A stretch of DNA of 64,000 nucleotides from Triglochin maritima (GCA_963682175.1 OY821784.1:24223621-24287620), one strand, 5' to 3'; numbered from the stretch's first letter, positions 1 through 12,100 are shown. The notes: a model not told the origin generated them from the letters alone. Numbers and translations: made by a program.

Positions 1-165
1 CGGGTGGGGTGCCGAACCTCTATAAAAATCCCCTGACTCCTTGTGGTTTGCTTATCTCCTTCCTTACTTGCTTGTTTATTTTAAATTTCATTGTGCATAT
101 CTTGATTGATTAAACAAGTAGGTAATTAGCTTAATAGTGATTCGAATTAGAGACGCTCACGATCC
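1..165. other. Unassigned sequence left of the chromovirus integrase break
   Basis: No coding sequence is visible. The stretch around 20-50 (a TATAAAAATCCCC-like string followed by CTTGTGG) resembles the R/U5 part of a plant LTR, and integrase-like codons of the neighbouring minus-strand element begin abruptly near 165-175. This is most simply the edge of another element nested in the integrase region and continuing left of the window. No terminal repeat or target duplication can be checked here. Confidence 0.3.
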
Positions 166-3100
166 TATGCACTCTTCATCCCTCTCCACCAGAAGTTCCG
201 ATGCAGGTCCTTATACATCTTCGTACTCCCCGGGTGAATTGTATATCTCGCTCAGTGTGCCTCCTCCATGATGTCATCTCTCAGCTCATCGATCTTTGGC
301 ACCTAGATCCGACTCCTGAACCTCAGACCTCCATCTACTCCTATAGTGAAGTCTGATCCATCCCTGACAGCTAACTGTAGCAGACTAGCTAACTCTTCAT
401 CACCACGCTCTGGCTGAACAACTCGACTGACGGTCTTCGGCTCCACTCGAAGCCCCGCAATCACTGCCCCCCTCCGAGCCCTCTGCAAACGGCCTCCACT
501 CTGACAATGTCTCGAGTAGCCTCCACTCCTGAATGCACAAACTCATAGCTGACACCTCCACTTTCCTGCTCAGTACGTCTGCAACTGAATTCGCCCTCCT
601 CGGATGATAGGAGATGGTAAATTCAAAATCCTTAATCAGCTCGAGCCATCTACGTTGTCTCATATTCAGCTTCTTCTGTGAAAACATGTACTTCAGACTC
701 TAATGATCAGTGAAGACTTAAAACTGCTCACCATACAAATAGTGATGCTAGATCTTCAGAGCATGAACCACCGCTGCTAACTTTAATCGTGAGTGGGTTA
801 ATTCTTCTCGTGCAGCTTCAGCTACCTCGAAGCATACGCCACTACCTCCCCGTGCTGCATCAGTACACATCCCAAACAAATGCCTGAAGCGTCGTTGTAA
901 ATCAAAAAACCTCAGCTAGCACTGGGAAGAGTCGGAACTAGAGCAGTCGTCTACAGACTCTTCAGTTCCTGGAAACTATCCTCGCACTTCTAGAACCAGA
1001 CAAACTTCACTCCTTTTTACGTCCGTGCTGTCAGAGGTGAAGCAAGTCTCGAGAAGTCTTTGATGAACCGAAGGTAATAACCCGCCAATCCAACAAAACT
1101 CCTAATCTCAGTCACACTCGTTGGGGCTCTCCACTGTGTCACTGCCTCGACCTTCGCTGGATCCACTGATATCCCAGCTTCCAATACTATGTGTCCCAAG
1201 AATGCCACACGGTGAAGCCAGAACTCGCACTTCGAAAACCTTGCGTACAACTACTGATGTCTCAGAATGCCAAGTACAAACCTCAGATGCTCCCGGTGTT
1301 GCTCTATATTTGGTGAGTAGACCAAGATGTCGTCCACGAAGACAATTACAAAACGGTGGAGGTACTGACTAAATGTCCTATTCATCAGATCCATGAAAGC
1401 TACAGGTGCGTTCGTCAACCCGAACGACATCACCAGAAACTCAAAGTGCCCGTACGTCGTCCGGAAAGCTGTCTTCTGAACATCTGCCTCTCTGATCTTC
1501 ATTTGATGGTAACCGGATCACAGATTAATCATCGAGAACACCTTCGCTGACTGCAACTGGTAAAACAGGTCCTCAATCCTGGCCAAAGGATACTGTTTCA
1601 TCACGGTAACCTAATTCAGCATCCTGTAATCTATACACATCCACAATAAGCCATCCTTCTTCTTTACGAAGAGTATCGGCGCTCCCCAAGGTGAGATACT
1701 AGGTCAGATAAACCCAGTATCCATCATATCCTGCAACTGCTTCTTCAGCTCAGCCAACTCTACAGGCGTCATCCGGTACGGAGCCTTCGACTGCGGTGTG
1801 GTCCTGACTACCAAATCTATACCGAACTCTATCTCCCTGTCAGGCGGCAAGGCAGTGATCTCTAAAAAGACCTCTGGAAAATCCCAAGCTACCTCGATGT
1901 TCTCCAAATTTCTCCTCTCCAGCACTGGAACTACTAAAGTGGCCACAAAAACTCTACAACCCAGCTGAATCAACTTCTGAGCTCTCATTATAGAAACCAC
2001 CAACCGACCTCCTCTGTACTTCGTCCCCTTAATCAGCAGATCAGGTGGACCCCACCTCGGAATCAGAATCTTCTTATCCCGGCATAAGACTCGAACATCG
2101 TACTGGGACAGCCAATCCATCCCAAGTATGACTTCAAAGTCTACCATCGGTAGCAAGACCAGGTATGCCGGAAATTCCTGGTCTCCTGAAGCAATCGTGG
2201 CGCCAGGATGAAATCTCCCCATAGTACCCACCAACCCAGGGGTGTGCTGACTCCCAAAGTGGCAGTCAACATCGTAGGGGTATGACCCAACACGCTCGGA
2301 AACTGCTCAGAGATAAACGAGTGTGTGGCCCAGAGTTAAGCAACACCCTATTTACCAAATCATAGACGAGCAGCGTACCTTCCACCACCATGCTGGCATC
2401 TCTAGCCTCCTCTGCCTGGATGGTGAACACACGTCCTGCTCTCTTCCGCTGTTGGGGTGGTGCTGCTAGTCTACTCGGTCGAGCTCTAACAGCTGCGGAT
2501 GATCTCGGTCGAATAATAGGCCCACCCGGCCTACTCGGGTGTGATCGGATAAAGTGACCCAGGTGTCCACATCCATAACAAGCACCAGAACGGGGCCCAC
2601 AACCGCGTACCAGGTGAACTCCACCACACTGCTTGCGCTGCCCAGCCTGTGGTGCTCCACCTCCGTCAATTCGGGGCCTCTTGCCCGGATTACCTGACAA
2701 CTGAGCCCCTGGACGCACTCCGGCCTTCACTTGCGATCTTCTAGCCTCCTCCATAATCTCCTAGCTATCCTGGTCCATAATGGTTGCAAACTTCACAGCA
2801 TCTTCTAACGTCCGCGGCATGCTCGTGGTAACACGTGCCCTAAACTGCGGCCTCAGACCCCGCACAAACTTCTGAGCCCTCTGCTCTTGTGTCACCTAGA
2901 TCTCTGGAAAATAGCACTCTAAAGTGTGGAATCTGCTGATGTAGGCCGCCAGAGTCATGTCCCTCTGCTCTAAAGCTAAGAACTCCTCTCTTTTCCTGTC
3001 ACGGGCGTGCTGTGGCAAGTATTGCTGGTTCAACTCCGCAAGGAAATCCACCCAGCTCAACTCCTCACTGTTCTCGAAAACCACAGCAGAAGTAGACCTC

Positions 3101-3444
3101 CACCAGCGGGTTGCGCCGTCGTCCAACACGTAGGTGGCCAGATCCAACTTCCTCTCAGGAGGACATCCTATCGCCTAGAAAATCTTCTGGATCTTAAAGA
3201 CCCATTCCTCTGCTGCCTCAGGGTCGCCACGACCATCAAAGTATGGGGGATACCGACGCATGAACCGATCCAGTACCGCACCTGCTCCTCCCTGCTCAGC
3301 CTGAGTTGATTGGCACTCTAGAAACTCGCCCAATCTACCCAGTGTGCCCTGGAGCGTCCTCCACTCCTCCTTCCTGTCCCCCTCACCCACCTCATCACTG
3401 GTGCTACGGTCTCGGGGAGGTGGTGTCACGCGTCTCGGTGACAT
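166..3444 (-). pseudogene. Ty3/gypsy chromovirus (Tekay/Del-like) gag-pol, degenerate, truncated in integrase
   Basis: Read on the minus strand from the MSPRRV start at 3444. Gag shows YPPYFDG and ATRWWRS, with a zinc knuckle near 2590 (CYGCGHLGH) whose last Cys is replaced by His. Protease has the active site drifted to LNSGPH (normally a DSG), followed by GMDWLSQYD. RT spans about 1740-1040, with VKKKDG, CIDYR, an intact FVDD box at about 1330 and FLGH. RNase H follows, decayed, and then the HHCC finger of integrase near 165-300 (TIHPG, NFWWRGMK). In-frame stops lie near 3172, 2895, 2762, 1703 and 1251, with frame changes elsewhere. The integrase core and chromodomain are absent at the left break. 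Lineage is inferred from the RT-connection motifs and the tRNA-Met primer site. The element is dead. Confidence 0.85.
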
Positions 3445-3539
3445 CTACACAAGAGATACAAAACATGAATAAAAAAATGCATGCATGTTCTACACAACTC
3501 TAAGGGTGGTTCCTTTGGACGAAGACACCAGAACTGACC

Positions 3540-3551
3540 GCTCTGATACCA
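3540..3551 (-). other. Primer-binding site, tRNA-iMet type
   Basis: On the minus strand this reads TGGTATCAGAGC, the standard complement of the 3' end of plant initiator tRNA-Met. It lies three bases inside the LTR edge at 3555, which fixes the LTR boundary and the minus-strand orientation. Confidence 0.9.
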
Positions 3552-3950
3552 AGTTGTAACGTCCTCAGAACAGAAGAAAAATTAAAATTTAAACATACAA
3601 TCAAATTGAGCACATTACGGAAAATACATACGCACACAGGTGCACCAACATATAATATATATATGTGACCGAGTTTACAAAAGAATGTGATTACATCAAA
3701 AGTTCATAACGGGAAATATACATATGTAATCACAACCACCTCAAAAGAAGGAAAGCAGGATCTAGTCCTGAGCACCTCCTCCGCGGTCACCACCCTCCTA
3801 ACGCCGCTCTCGGCCTGAAAAGTAACATGAACTATTCCTGAGTTTCCATAACGACACCCCGTAAGCCAACCCTAACACATGAACGAAACACTGAATACGA
3901 AAAACTCTAAAAGGACACAAGCCTAACAACTGAAAAACCACCAACAATTG

Positions 3951-4136
3951 CCTCATTCACCGGAGCCAAGGTTTTGCCTCAATGTTACTGGAGCCACGAT
4001 TTTGCATCATTCGCTGGAGCCACGACTTTGCCTCATTCACTGGAGCCACGACTTTGCCTCAATGTTACTGGAGCCACGGTTCTGCATCATTTGCCGGAGC
4101 CACGACTTTACCTCATTCGCCGGAGCCACGACAATA
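3951..4136. repeat. Minisatellite, about 7 units of 26-28 bp, inside the LTR
   Basis: Units of the form CCTCATTCGCCGGAGCCACG plus ACTTTG repeat seven times, some with a 2-bp longer variant (CCTCAATGTTACTGGAGCC). Open frames across it translate as a repeating peptide and are by-products of the repeat, not genes. Confidence 0.9.
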
Positions 4137-4239
4137 TAACCCACCACCCGCTCAAAAGGGCCGGTGAACCCGTTGCCTTCTAGCTGATCAACAACAATAA
4201 GGAAAGCACCAAAACTGTGTAAAAATGGTCAAACGAAAA

Positions 4240-4800
4240 ACACCTCACCGGTCGACCAATTCCTCACCCAAATGACTAGCCCAACTGAAAAACCCATCAG
4301 TCGGTAGAACGGCAAAGGGGACCCGTTCGACCGAAAGGCACCAGCAAAGAAACCACTTGCACACAAAGATCAAGCGGTCGAACGACCCAACAAATCCGGT
4401 CGACTGAAATCCACCAGTAAAACTCACCATCAATCCATACTAGATGGTCGACCAAAACAAAACTTCCGGTCGAACGGCCTTTAAGTTAACTTAAGTCGTC
4501 GGTCAGACGAGTTAAACATATGGTCGACTGTTTAGATGGTCAACGCCCAAACCGACATACGACATTACTTTCGGTCGACCGGCAAAGGGGTCCCGTTCGA
4601 CCGAAAGTACCCATAGCCTCCATCTCTCGCTCAAAATGCACAATCGGTCGACCACCCAAGGGTATCGTTCGACCGGTTCTAGGGATATTGCCCAAAATAC
4701 ACTATAAGCGGTCGACCGAACCCAAACCGTCGGTCGACCGTTATAGTGAAGAAAACTGTTGTGCTGGCAGATGAGCCATTCGGCCTACCGTCGACCGCAC
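4240..4800. repeat. Dispersed array of the palindrome CGGTCGACCG in the chromovirus LTR
   Basis: Three exact copies of CGGTCGACCG (near 4572, 4709 and 4731) and about a dozen one- or two-mismatch versions (such as CGGTCGACCA and CGTTCGACCG) occur in roughly 560 bp at irregular spacing. The same array is present in the LTRs at 19700-20290 and 33985-34385, so it is a property of the family. Confidence 0.85.
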
Positions 4801-5093
4801 CCACCCCGCACACTAAACATAGGTGAGCGTAAAAGGAAGCTTGACATACCTTAAGGCTTGAAGAAACCTTTGAAGAATCATAGCAAGCTTCTCCCCGCAC
4901 TCCTTCTTCGGTGAACTCCATGAAAACGATCTGCTCGACTCCGGCAAACTCCGGAGCTCCTCCAAGAGTCGTCGATCTCGCCTCCACGACTTCCCCTGCT
5001 GGATGAGAAAGGAATGAGAGAGAGAGAGAGATAAATCCAAACCTTTATATGCTCTTCCCACAACCGATCTCAGTCGTCCATCTCAATCCTTCT

Positions 5094-5098
5094 CTAAT
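5094..5098. repeat. Target-site duplication of Athila A (left copy, CTAAT)
   Basis: CTAAT directly precedes the LTR start TGATTGAC. The identical CTAAT follows the 3' LTR at 17188-17192. This perfect 5-bp duplication shows that A is an intact insertion event. Confidence 0.95.
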
Positions 5099-5442
5099 TG
5101 ATTGACATCATTTCATTATCTTTCACCTAAACAATGCTATGTCACGAGTTTTATGTTTAGTTTTCAGGAATAAATAGGTTTGAAGAGATGAAGCATAAAA
5201 GGACCCAAAAGCTGGGAAAAAGTACTGAATTGTGAGATCTAGGGACCAAGATGCAAGGAAGAAGGACCTGATTGCAAGACAGAAGGACCTAAGAGCAAAA
5301 CAGAATACTCCACACCATCATGAGGAGTATTTTACCAATTCGATTCGGGTCGGAGCTCCAACAAGTCAAGTAACCGCATCAAAGACCAAGAATACCATCC
5401 ATGAAAGCCTCCATGAAAGCCGAGACGAATCCGGACCCTGTA

Positions 5443-5484
5443 GACCGCCAATTGGCGGTCTCGAACCGCTAATTGGCGGTCCAG
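5443..5484. promoter_or_regulatory. Paired GACCGC-N6-GCGGTC palindromes upstream of the TATA box
   Basis: GACCGCCAATTGGCGGTC is followed 5 bp later by a near-copy with a TAATTG centre. They lie about 120 bp upstream of the TATA box. The 6-bp arms recur in the other Athila elements while the centre varies. A binding site for a dimeric factor or a nucleic-acid hairpin are both possible; the function is unknown. Confidence 0.7.
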
Positions 5485-5601
5485 GTGGATCCGAATCCGT
5501 TTATCTTTTTCTGGTGTGTGTATTTGAGCGTTCTTATTCTATTTATGGTATTTGTTTAGTCCCACATCGGGGGATTGTCCCGGATTAGCTTTTTCCATGG
5601 C

Positions 5602-5609
5602 TATAAATA
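5602..5609 (+). promoter_or_regulatory. LTR TATA box of Athila A
   Basis: TATAAATA follows GTCCCACATCGGGGGATTG by about 35 bp. The block is conserved in the 3' LTR (16316) and in elements B, C and F, so the U3/R boundary probably lies about 30 bp downstream. Confidence 0.75.
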
Positions 5610-6478
5610 TAACTCTTCACCTTCCATTGGAATCACTCCATGCTTGTGGCCATTCTCCCTAATTGAAGTGAAAGCCTTGAAGCAAGAAACTCAATAGGGA
5701 GATGCTACTGGTCTTGTGAGTCTTTAATTAATAAAATTTTCTTTGTTTTGTGCTACTTTTATTGTTGATGCATGTTTTAGTTTAATTGTCTTTTATTAAA
5801 ACTAGCTTAGTTAATATGCCTTCTTATTTTAGTGTAATAGTTAGGGTAATGTGTAGTGAGTAAAACCACTCCCCTTTTGGGGGGTGGAGATGATTATCAT
5901 ATATGCAATTAAGGAAGGAAGGATGTTTATGTTAAAATGTGTTGATTAATATGAATGCATACTTGCTTGTTAGAATAAGAACACTTCACTAGATGGGTTT
6001 TGACATGATAAGTAGACACCTCCCATACTTGTTTAGTTTCTTAAATAACCAGCTTGTGTTTATGAATGTTAATCAAAATAGGTTAGTGATTTAATTGATG
6101 GGTTTTGCCATGATAAGTAGACACCTCCCATACATGCAAACACTACCTACACTTGTGCCTATAGGAAGATATTTTTGCCTCCTTATTGTGTATGTGTAGT
6201 CACTCCACCCCCTAAGGGGTCTCTCTCTCTTACTGATTTCTCCATAGTGTCAAGTTTCTCTAGCTTAGTTGAAGTATTCGTTTGTTTTGTTTCCTTCGCA
6301 TTTGCTTCTACGTGTTAGCATAGTTTAGGTTAGCATAAACAACTTTCTTCCATCTTTCTTTGCCACTTGATTTCTGATAAGCAAGAGCAAGCTCACCTCC
6401 CTGAGGACGACCCGTACTTGCCACCGCTTCATCGCGGCCGTGCACTTACGTTGAAATATAAAACGTTCAACAAGTTTT

Positions 6479-6496
6479 TGGCGTCGTTGCCGGGGA
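6479..6496 (+). other. Primer-binding site, tRNA-Asp type (Athila A)
   Basis: TGGCGTCGTTGCCGGGGA starts six bases after the LTR end. It matches the tRNA-Asp complement usual in Athila elements (TGGCGCCGTTGCCGGGGA) with one C-to-T change. Confidence 0.9.
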
Positions 6497-7696
6497 GGTG
6501 CCAGTCCAGACTCTTGTTTGGACGATTCGAGTGGATTTAATTTGTGTGTTGTAGTTTTTCTTTGTTTCAGGAGACTGGGAATAGCAAGTGGAGGCTACTG
6601 GAGAAATTTCCAGACGACCTGAGCACTTCAGACCGCCAATCATCAGTTTGAGACCGCTAATCAGCGGTCTGGTGAGCTCTGTTCATCTTTTAATTTCTTG
6701 CTGTTGTTGCTCTAAATGATCTAGTTATCTGGGACTCAATTTGGCATGTTTTGACTTATAGTTCGTTCCCAGATCAATAATCAAACCTCCTTTAAGCAAC
6801 TTGGACCCTAAAACTCAAAGCAAAAGAGTAGGCATTCATTCTTGTTTAGGTCATGCATCATGTATGTGACTTAGGCATTTAGATTGTCTTTTATCTTAGC
6901 TTTATTTTCTGTTGTTGAGTGCTGGCGTGAGGTACGCACCTTCTACTCTCATTCATGCATTTCGTATGAACATGCATTAGTTAGTAGGAAGTGCATTGCA
7001 ACAAGTGTGAGTTGAGCGTTGTTTGGAGAGTTGATTGCTAGATTTAGGACTCCAAAACGCTACTAAGGAGGGGTTGTCCCGTAAAAGATAAGGTGGGGGA
7101 TTTCATCACCCTTTCCTTCCCCCCAAAAACCACACTAATCAAGAGCCTAATTTTAAAATCAAGTAGACATTGGCCCTAAGGATCTTGGACGCATTAGGAG
7201 AGTGATCCGGTCCCGACCGTCATGACCTGATCGGCGTTGCCCACTTTGTCGATAGTAGGAGAGACGAGATCCCCGGATCTTGGCTCACTTGCTGGGCTTT
7301 GTGGTCCTCGTTGTAGGGAGGTGAGGCGTGTTGAGGCCGTGTGACCTCGCAGTTAGGCGTCGTCTAGCTGTAAGGACCTATAGCGACCTTAGGATTGCTT
7401 GAGCCTTGTTTGCTTGTGTGCTTCTACCTGTACCCATCCGCCGTAGCATAAGGACTTCTTCCCTTCTCTCCTGAGTCATTCTTTCTCTCCTGTGTTCCCT
7501 CGTCTTCTCTTCTACGTACATTCTTCTTTTTTTAAAAAAAAGAAGAAGAGAGTTGTGGTTTGTGTGTGCACCTTTGTGCATGCTTTCGTGGACACGAGAC
7601 GAGAGTGGTCGTTTGACGAGGAGCGTTGTCAATCCGGCTTCGGTCATCGATTTCTCGACACCTTCCTCCTCTCGTGTCGCACGTAGTTCGGGTCCA
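6497..7696 (+). other. Leader of Athila A
   Basis: About 1.2 kb of non-coding leader, conserved in B and C. It has a GACCGCTAATCAGCGGTC palindrome at 6652-6669, a degenerate left partner at 6630 and a short A-rich run near 7535. An open frame runs from 7553 into gag in A and from similar points in B and C, so an N-terminal gag extension of about 48 residues is possible. Confidence 0.7.
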
Positions 7697-9133
7697 ATGG
7701 CTGCTAATTTCCGTGAGGAGGAGCAGTTGCTGGACCCACCTGTTCCACCTGTGCTTCCAGTTGTCGTTCCCATACCACTACGCGATCGATGCTACCCGAG
7801 CCGTACAGCTCTGCCCTCATGCATCGTATTGCCAGAGGCAAATGGGAACCATTTTGAGGTCAAGCCTCAGTTTATTTCCATGCTCCCTCATTTCACTGGG
7901 AAAGGTGACCCCTATATCTTTCTCAGGGAATTTGAGGAGGTCTGTGCTATGTTCAAACTGCAACAACTTAGCACAGACTCCATTCATCTTAGGCTTGTCC
8001 CCTTTGCGCTTAAGGATGACGCCAAGAAGTGGTTGTACAGCAACCAAGCGAAGGCCTTCAGGACTTGGGATGAGTTTCAGTCTGCATTCCTCAAAAAGTA
8101 TTTTCCAAATCATCGGACTCAAAAATTGAGGAACGAAATCAATTCGTTCTATCAACATGAGACCGAATCATTTCATGCATACTTAGAGAGGTTCAAGGAG
8201 CTACTATCCTCATGCCCTCACCATGGCATTGAGTTGTGGCGCCTGTGTCAGATTATCTACGAGGGTCTTCACATTCCATCCCGAACGCTCCTTGAGTCCA
8301 TGTGTCAAGGAGAGTTCTTGGGAAAGGATGAAAGGGAGGCATGGGCTTTCCTAGAAGACCTTGCCGAGAAAACAATGCAATGGGAGAGTGTGAGGGAACC
8401 ACCTTCATCATCTAGTATAGGAGCGAGGATCGCGAATGCAAACTCGACTAGATCGGGTTCCGCATTTGCTGTCGATTCCACTACGGCCACCGAGGCGCGC
8501 ATGGCAGCCTTAATACGCCGTATGGATTCGATTGAGCTCCAAAACCAGCACGATGTATCTCATGTGTCTGCATCTGGTTCAGTTCCTTGTCATTTATGTG
8601 GTAGGACAGGTCATATAGGGGGTGAGTGTGCATCCATTCCTCCTGAGATGGAACATGTAAATGCCATCTATGATAGATCCAGGAATGACCCATATTCATC
8701 ATCATATAACCCTGGATGGAGGAGCCACCCTAATTTTTCATGGAACCATAACAATGCCCCAGGTGGTCCTTCAAACTTTTCTCGACCACCTAACCGACCA
8801 CACTACCCTCCCATGCATTCACAGTCTCATCAGCCACCCCAAAGTCAGAATACCAACCAACCAGGTTTCCAAAATTCTAACAACTTGGAAACCCGGTTTA
8901 ATTCGCTTGAGAACTTAACTCGTGGACTTGAGAACTCTGTAAAAAACTTTATGTCATCCACGAGTCAAGTTCTCACTTCGAATCAGCAGACCATCAAATC
9001 TCTCGAGCTTCAGATGGGTCAGTTGGCTCAGTCTGTACATGAGAGAGAGAGAGGGAGCCTGCCTAGCCAACCTGTGGCTAACCCCCGTGCTCAACAACAC
9101 TCGAACATGCAAAATGCAAGCTCAAGACCATAG
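7697..9133 (+). CDS. gag: Gag (capsid and nucleocapsid) of Athila A
   Basis: A 478-residue structural protein expected to form virus-like particles and package element RNA. The capsid-like region spans about residues 55-190 (FTGKGDPYIFLREFEEVC, DDAKKWLYS, FLKKYFP). A CX2CX4HX4C zinc knuckle (CHLCGRTGHIGGEC) begins near residue 297. A Pro/Asn/Gln-rich linker follows, then a short leucine-heptad stretch near residues 395-440. The start MAANF is chosen because it is conserved in B and C; the frame is open up to 7553. It ends at UAG 9131-9133 and the protease frame continues without shift. In B and C the equivalent codon is sense, so the stop is either a readthrough site or a lesion. Confidence 0.9.
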   Translation: MAANFREEEQLLDPPVPPVLPVVVPIPLRDRCYPSRTALPSCIVLPEANGNHFEVKPQFISMLPHFTGKGDPYIFLREFEEVCAMFKLQQLSTDSIHLRLVPFALKDDAKKWLYSNQAKAFRTWDEFQSAFLKKYFPNHRTQKLRNEINSFYQHETESFHAYLERFKELLSSCPHHGIELWRLCQIIYEGLHIPSRTLLESMCQGEFLGKDEREAWAFLEDLAEKTMQWESVREPPSSSSIGARIANANSTRSGSAFAVDSTTATEARMAALIRRMDSIELQNQHDVSHVSASGSVPCHLCGRTGHIGGECASIPPEMEHVNAIYDRSRNDPYSSSYNPGWRSHPNFSWNHNNAPGGPSNFSRPPNRPHYPPMHSQSHQPPQSQNTNQPGFQNSNNLETRFNSLENLTRGLENSVKNFMSSTSQVLTSNQQTIKSLELQMGQLAQSVHERERGSLPSQPVANPRAQQHSNMQNASSRP

Positions 9134-12100
9134 GGGGGGCAAGTGAACTACGTGGAAGAACCTGTGGACCATGTTAATGCCATTGTGACCCTGAGAAATG
9201 GGAAGCAGGTCAACAACCACGTATCATTGCCAGAAAATCCATCTGTGCCATCCCTTTGTGGGAATGATGGTGAGGAAGAGGCCGAGGGTGAGAGTAATAC
9301 ACCAAAGCCTCCTTCTCCGGCTCCGCCCAAGACATACCTACCAAGAGCTCCTTATCCTAGTAGGTTGTCTAAGAAACAGAGTGACAGTGTGGATAAGATG
9401 ATGGAGATATTTAAGAAAGTGAATGTCAACATTCCTTTGTTAGACATGATTCAACAAATACCTCCATATGCAAAATTCCTAAAGGATCTCTGTACAACTA
9501 AGAGGAAAACCAATGTCCCTAGCAAAGCCTTTTTGGCGGCTAATGTGAGTTCGATCATCTCGAACCCAACATACATAAAATTGAAGGACCCGGGCAATCC
9601 AACAATTTCATGTATCATTGGGGACTCTCGCATTAACAATGTTTTGCTAGATCTAGGGTCGGCGGTTAACCTCTTACCTGCTTCTGTGTATCAACGATTA
9701 AGCCTAGGCACTCTCAAGCCTACGAAAACAACTTTGCAGTTGGCTGATCGTTCGATCAAAGTCCCGTTGGGGGTCATTGAAGATGTCCTAATCAAGGTCG
9801 GTGATTTCATATTTCCTGTTGATTTCGTCGTCCTTGAGACCGAACCAATTAAGACTACCCACTCTCAGATTCCATTGATTTTGGGTAGACCTTTTTTGGC
9901 GACGTCAAATGCCTTGATCAATTGTCGTACTGGACTCATGAAATTGTCGTTCGGGAACTTGACCGCGACATTCCATGTGTTCAATATGGCTAGGCAGCCG
10001 GCATCTTCCGAGGACCCCATGGAAGTCAATCTTATCCGGGACTTGGAAGAAGAATTGGAAGAAGAGTACCCCCTGATTCATGAGAATTTAAATGATTACT
10101 TCATGGATGAGTCTGATCATGAAGAGGATGAGGGTGAGTTGAGCAATGATGTGCATGTTGTTCAGTACATGCGAGCTCCTCCTATCTTACATCTCGAGCT
10201 AGATATCACGCCTCGCCTGGAGGAGCCACCCACACCTGAGCTCAAAGAACTCCCCAAGGAATTGAAACACGTTTTTCTTGGTCCTGATAGGTCATTTCCG
10301 GTGATTATTTCATCGACGTTGACTGGTGATCAGGAAGAACGGTTGATTCAAGTCCTAAAGGAGCACAAATCAGCCATTGGGTGGTCCTTGAGGGACATCA
10401 AAGGGATAAGTCCCGACGTCGTGCAGCACCACATCTTTATGGAGGATGAGGCACGACCACGTCGCGACCCACAGAGGCGTTTAAATCCAGCCATGACAGA
10501 TGTAGTTAAGAAAGAGATCATCAAGTGTTTAGATCATGGCATCATTTTTCCCATTTCGGACAGTACCTGGGTAACTCCTGTCCAGGTTGTGCCCAAGAAG
10601 TCGGGTATCACCGTTGTCCAGAATGACAACAATGAGCTTGTACCCACACGACTTCAAACTGGGTGGCAAGTGTGTATTGACTATAGGAAGTTGAACGCGG
10701 TCACGCGTAAGGACCACTTCCCTCTACCTTTCATCGACCAGATATTGGAGAGACTCGCCGGGCACGCCTATTACTATTTCCTTGATGCTTATTCGGGGTA
10801 CAATCAAATCCCAGTCGCCCCCGAAGACCAGGAGAAAACCACGTTCACTTGTCCTTTTGGGACGTTTGCCTATAGACGGATGCCTTTTGGGCTTTGCAAT
10901 GCACCTGCAACATTCCAACGTTGCATGTTAAGTATCTTTTCCGATATGGTTGAGAACTTCCTTGAGATCTTCATGGATGATTTCTCGGTTCATGGCACCT
11001 CCTTTGATGAGTGCTTGCACCACTTCAGCCTTGTTCTCAAAAGGTGTTCGGAAACGAACTTAGCCCTTAATTGGGAAAAGTGTCATTTCATGGTCACAAA
11101 AGGCATCGTGTTGGGTCACGTGGTATCTTGTGATGGTATCGAGGTGGATAGGGCAAAGATTGAGCTTATTTCTAAGCTTCTGCCACCCACCTTGGTAAAA
11201 GAAATCCGTTCATTCCTTGGACACGCCGGTTTTTACCGGCGATTCATTAAGGATTTCAGCAAGATAGCTCGTCCTTTGACGAGCTTGCTTGCTAAAGGAA
11301 CCTCCTTTGAGTTCACACCCGAGTGCCTGACTGCTTTTGAGTTTCTGAAGCGTGGGTTGACCTCCACTCCTATTATTAAGGCACCGGTGTTGACTCTACC
11401 GTTCGAGCTGATGTGTGATGCTTCTGATTACGAGATAGGAGCGGTTTTGGGTCAGAAAGTCGACAAATTGTCTCATGTGATCTATTATGCTAGTCGTACT
11501 CTCAATGACGCCCAACTCAACTACTCCGTTACTGAGAAAGAGTTCCTCGCGATCATATTTGCGTTGGAAAATTTTCGTCATTACCTCATAGGGTCGCATG
11601 TCATCATCTACACTGATCACTCAGCTCTTCGGTACCTTTTGTCTAAAAAGGATGCCAAACCCCGTCTCCTGCGTTGGATCTTTTTGTTACAAGAATTCGA
11701 CCTTGAAATACGGGACAAGAAGGGATGCGAGAATGTCGTGGCTGATCACCTATCTCGCATCCCCATCGATCTTTCACCGGATCCACCGGTGAACGAGTTT
11801 TTTCCTGATGAGAACCTTATGGCAATAGCCTCACCTCCCTGGTTCGCTGACATTGTGAACTATTTAGCAACCGGGGAGGTGCCGGCTCATTAGAGACACA
11901 GTGAGACAGCGAAGTTCAAGTCGTTAGTCAAGCACTTCTATTGGGATGATCCATACTTATTTAAGTATTGTGCTGATCAAATCATAAGGAGGTGCATTCC
12001 TGACGACGAGATTCAGAGTGTCTTGTCCTTTTGCCATAAGGAGGCTTGTTGTGGGCACTTCGGTGCCAAGAAAACCGCTGCCAAAGTACTCCAATGCGGT

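Larger units (their letters stand above)
3555..5098 (-). mobile_element. 5' LTR of the chromovirus (main part), interrupted by Athila A
   Basis: The LTR edge is TGTAACGTCC on the plus strand, next to the primer-binding site. The other end is cut by Athila A at 5098 and resumes at 17193-17238, where it ends in TCTAACA. The two pieces total about 1590 bp. The last segment aligns by eye with the end of the solo LTR at 34860-34920 (shared AACC-AA-CCTAAAC-CAATTAA). It contains a seven-unit minisatellite and an array of GGTCGACC-type palindromes. The partner LTR must lie left of the window. Confidence 0.85.
5099..6472 (+). mobile_element. 5' LTR of Athila A
   Basis: Begins TGATTGACATCA and ends AACGTTCAACA. 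A 25-bp segment near the start, present in the 3' LTR, is missing by deletion between short TCAT repeats. It includes paired GACCGC/GCGGTC palindromes, a GTCCCACATCGGGGG motif followed by a TATA box, polyadenylation-type AATAAA near 5726, a CCCCTTTTGGGG hairpin near 5872, and two copies of a GATGGGTTTTG...AGACACCTCCCATAC module (5994 and 6098). Confidence 0.95.

Noticed and set aside
3948..4183. Three overlapping plus-strand ORFs rich in SHDFAS/EPRLCL repeats
   Set aside because: They are translations of the 26-28-bp minisatellite in different frames.
6479..6496. tRNA genes at the TGGCGCCGTTGCC and TGGTATCAGAGC strings
   Set aside because: Only the 12-18 bases complementary to tRNA 3' ends are present, next to LTRs; they are primer-binding sites.
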